From the NCBI GenBank assembly GCA_938091985.1, contig CALKOE010000175.1, forward strand, positions 1-5,848: a stretch of 5,848 nt of DNA. Reading direction: 5' to 3'. This document shows, in pieces, positions 5,236 to 5,848 of this stretch. The translations under genes were made by a program, and so were the position numbers. The notes below the pieces were generated by a model that saw nothing but the letters and a program-made list of their open reading frames with translations, was not told the DNA's origin and made no database searches. Numbering within the stretch: the stretch's first letter is position 1; every line of letters begins with the position of its first letter. This DNA comes from an uncultured Acidimicrobiales bacterium. Its GTDB lineage: Bacteria > Actinomycetota > Acidimicrobiia > Acidimicrobiales > Aldehydirespiratoraceae.

Positions 5236-5841
5236 TCAGGCGTAGGTGGTCGCCAGGAGATAGTCGTACTGGCTGATTTCGTAGGTCTGCACTTCGGCTT
5301 GCGCGGCGGCGAGTCGGCGGACCTTCTCGGTGGCGGCCAGTTCAGCGGCCGCGGTGGCCATGGCGACGCCCCCCACGTGGTGGGCTCGCATCAGTTCGAT
5401 CCACAGACGACCTTGGTCGAGCCCGCTCGCCAGTGACAGCTGTTGGAGTTCAGCGTCCGACGCCAATCCGGGCATCATCGCGAGCGCGATCCCGGCGCCG
5501 TCGTTCATGCCCATCCAGCCCATCACCATCTCGGGCGCAGCGGTGGACTCGCCCCAGTCGGCGAGCCACGCCCGCATCTGGCCGACCTCCATGGCCTGGT
5601 TCGTCAGCACCTCGGTGGCCGCGGCCTGCACTGCGTCGCCCGCGTCACGACCGAGCACGCGCTGACACATGACGAGGGCCTGCACGTGATGAGCGGTCAT
5701 GTCGCTGCAGAAGCCGACGTCGGCGTCGCTCGGCGTTTCGCCGGCCGCAGCGGACGGGTCGCCGATCGGACTGCCGATCCCTGCCGCTGCTCCGACGATC
5801 GCTGCGCCAGTGAGTTGAAGGAAACGTCGTCGCTGGGTCAC
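5236..5841 (-). CDS. Tat-exported DUF305 (ferritin-like, His/Met-rich) protein
   Basis: This 201-aa protein begins with a twin-arginine signal: RRRFLQL (residues 4-10), a hydrophobic Ala/Gly stretch to about 23, and a probable cleavage site near AAAG (31-34), so it is exported folded. The mature part has the two half-motifs of DUF305: F44-x3-M48-x2-His51-His52, and LMRAHHVGGVAMA (150-162, His154-His155). Between them are N81-Q-x-x-E85-x3-M89 and a methionine-rich stretch MVMGWMGM (105-112). Family members form four-helix bundles, and some bind copper through these His and Met residues; copper binding here is inference. The start is GTG (complement of 5839-5841), only 7 bases from the window edge. 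The frame stays open upstream, so a start further out is possible, though a Tat motif four residues in fits this one. It converges on the LLM gene with 13 bp between stops. Confidence 0.85.
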   Translation of the reverse strand: MTQRRRFLQLTGAAIVGAAAGIGSPIGDPSAAAGETPSDADVGFCSDMTAHHVQALVMCQRVLGRDAGDAVQAAATEVLTNQAMEVGQMRAWLADWGESTAAPEMVMGWMGMNDGAGIALAMMPGLASDAELQQLSLASGLDQGRLWIELMRAHHVGGVAMATAAAELAATEKVRRLAAAQAEVQTYEISQYDYLLATTYA

Positions 5842-5848
5842 GCCGGGG

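Noticed and set aside
1..5848. CRISPR arrays, tRNAs, rRNAs, insertion sequences or phage genes
   Set aside because: No regularly spaced repeats, no cloverleaf-like sequences and no transposase or integrase motifs were seen on either strand by eye; nearly all the DNA is explained by six protein genes.

Overview
The window looks like chromosomal DNA from a GC-rich actinobacterium. The reading frames have the strong G/C third-position bias of high-GC genomes. Two gene families also point that way: a maleylpyruvate-isomerase-type enzyme of the mycothiol-dependent family, and a luciferase-like oxidoreductase of the F420-using Rv3520c type. Both are characteristic of Actinobacteria. I cannot name a genus; an environmental actinobacterium (for example of the Acidimicrobiia) would fit, but that is a guess. 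I see no mobile element, CRISPR array, tRNA or rRNA.

Layout: (1) The left edge holds the first 85 codons of a minus-strand acyl-CoA dehydrogenase. (2) A 57-bp divergent gap leads into a plus-strand pair: a DsbA-fold thioredoxin-like protein with a single active-site cysteine (CPWA), translationally coupled through an ATGA overlap to a DinB-fold mycothiol-dependent enzyme. (3) A 36-bp convergent gap with a perfect 7-bp hairpin separates this pair from (4) a large minus-strand arylsulfatase of 750 aa, which has a CSPTR formylglycine motif and a C-terminal beta-sandwich-like extension. (5) A 103-bp divergent gap carries a perfect 7-4-7 inverted repeat that looks like a repressor operator. It is shared by the sulfatase and (6) a plus-strand F420-dependent LLM oxidoreductase. 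(7) That gene converges, across 13 bp and an 18-bp palindrome, on (8) a minus-strand Tat-exported DUF305 protein at the right edge.

How the genes may work together: acyl-CoA dehydrogenase, LLM oxidoreductase, sulfatase and two thiol-type enzymes suggest accessory catabolism or detoxification of organic compounds (lipids, steroids, aromatics or their sulfate esters). Only two links are visible in the DNA: the coupled DsbA-like/mycothiol-enzyme pair, and the shared control region of the sulfatase and LLM genes. A common pathway is inference. The remaining genes are ordinary members of known families, and I found no clear sign of an entirely new system. Gaps between genes are all about 100 bp or shorter, so there is no long unexplained stretch.
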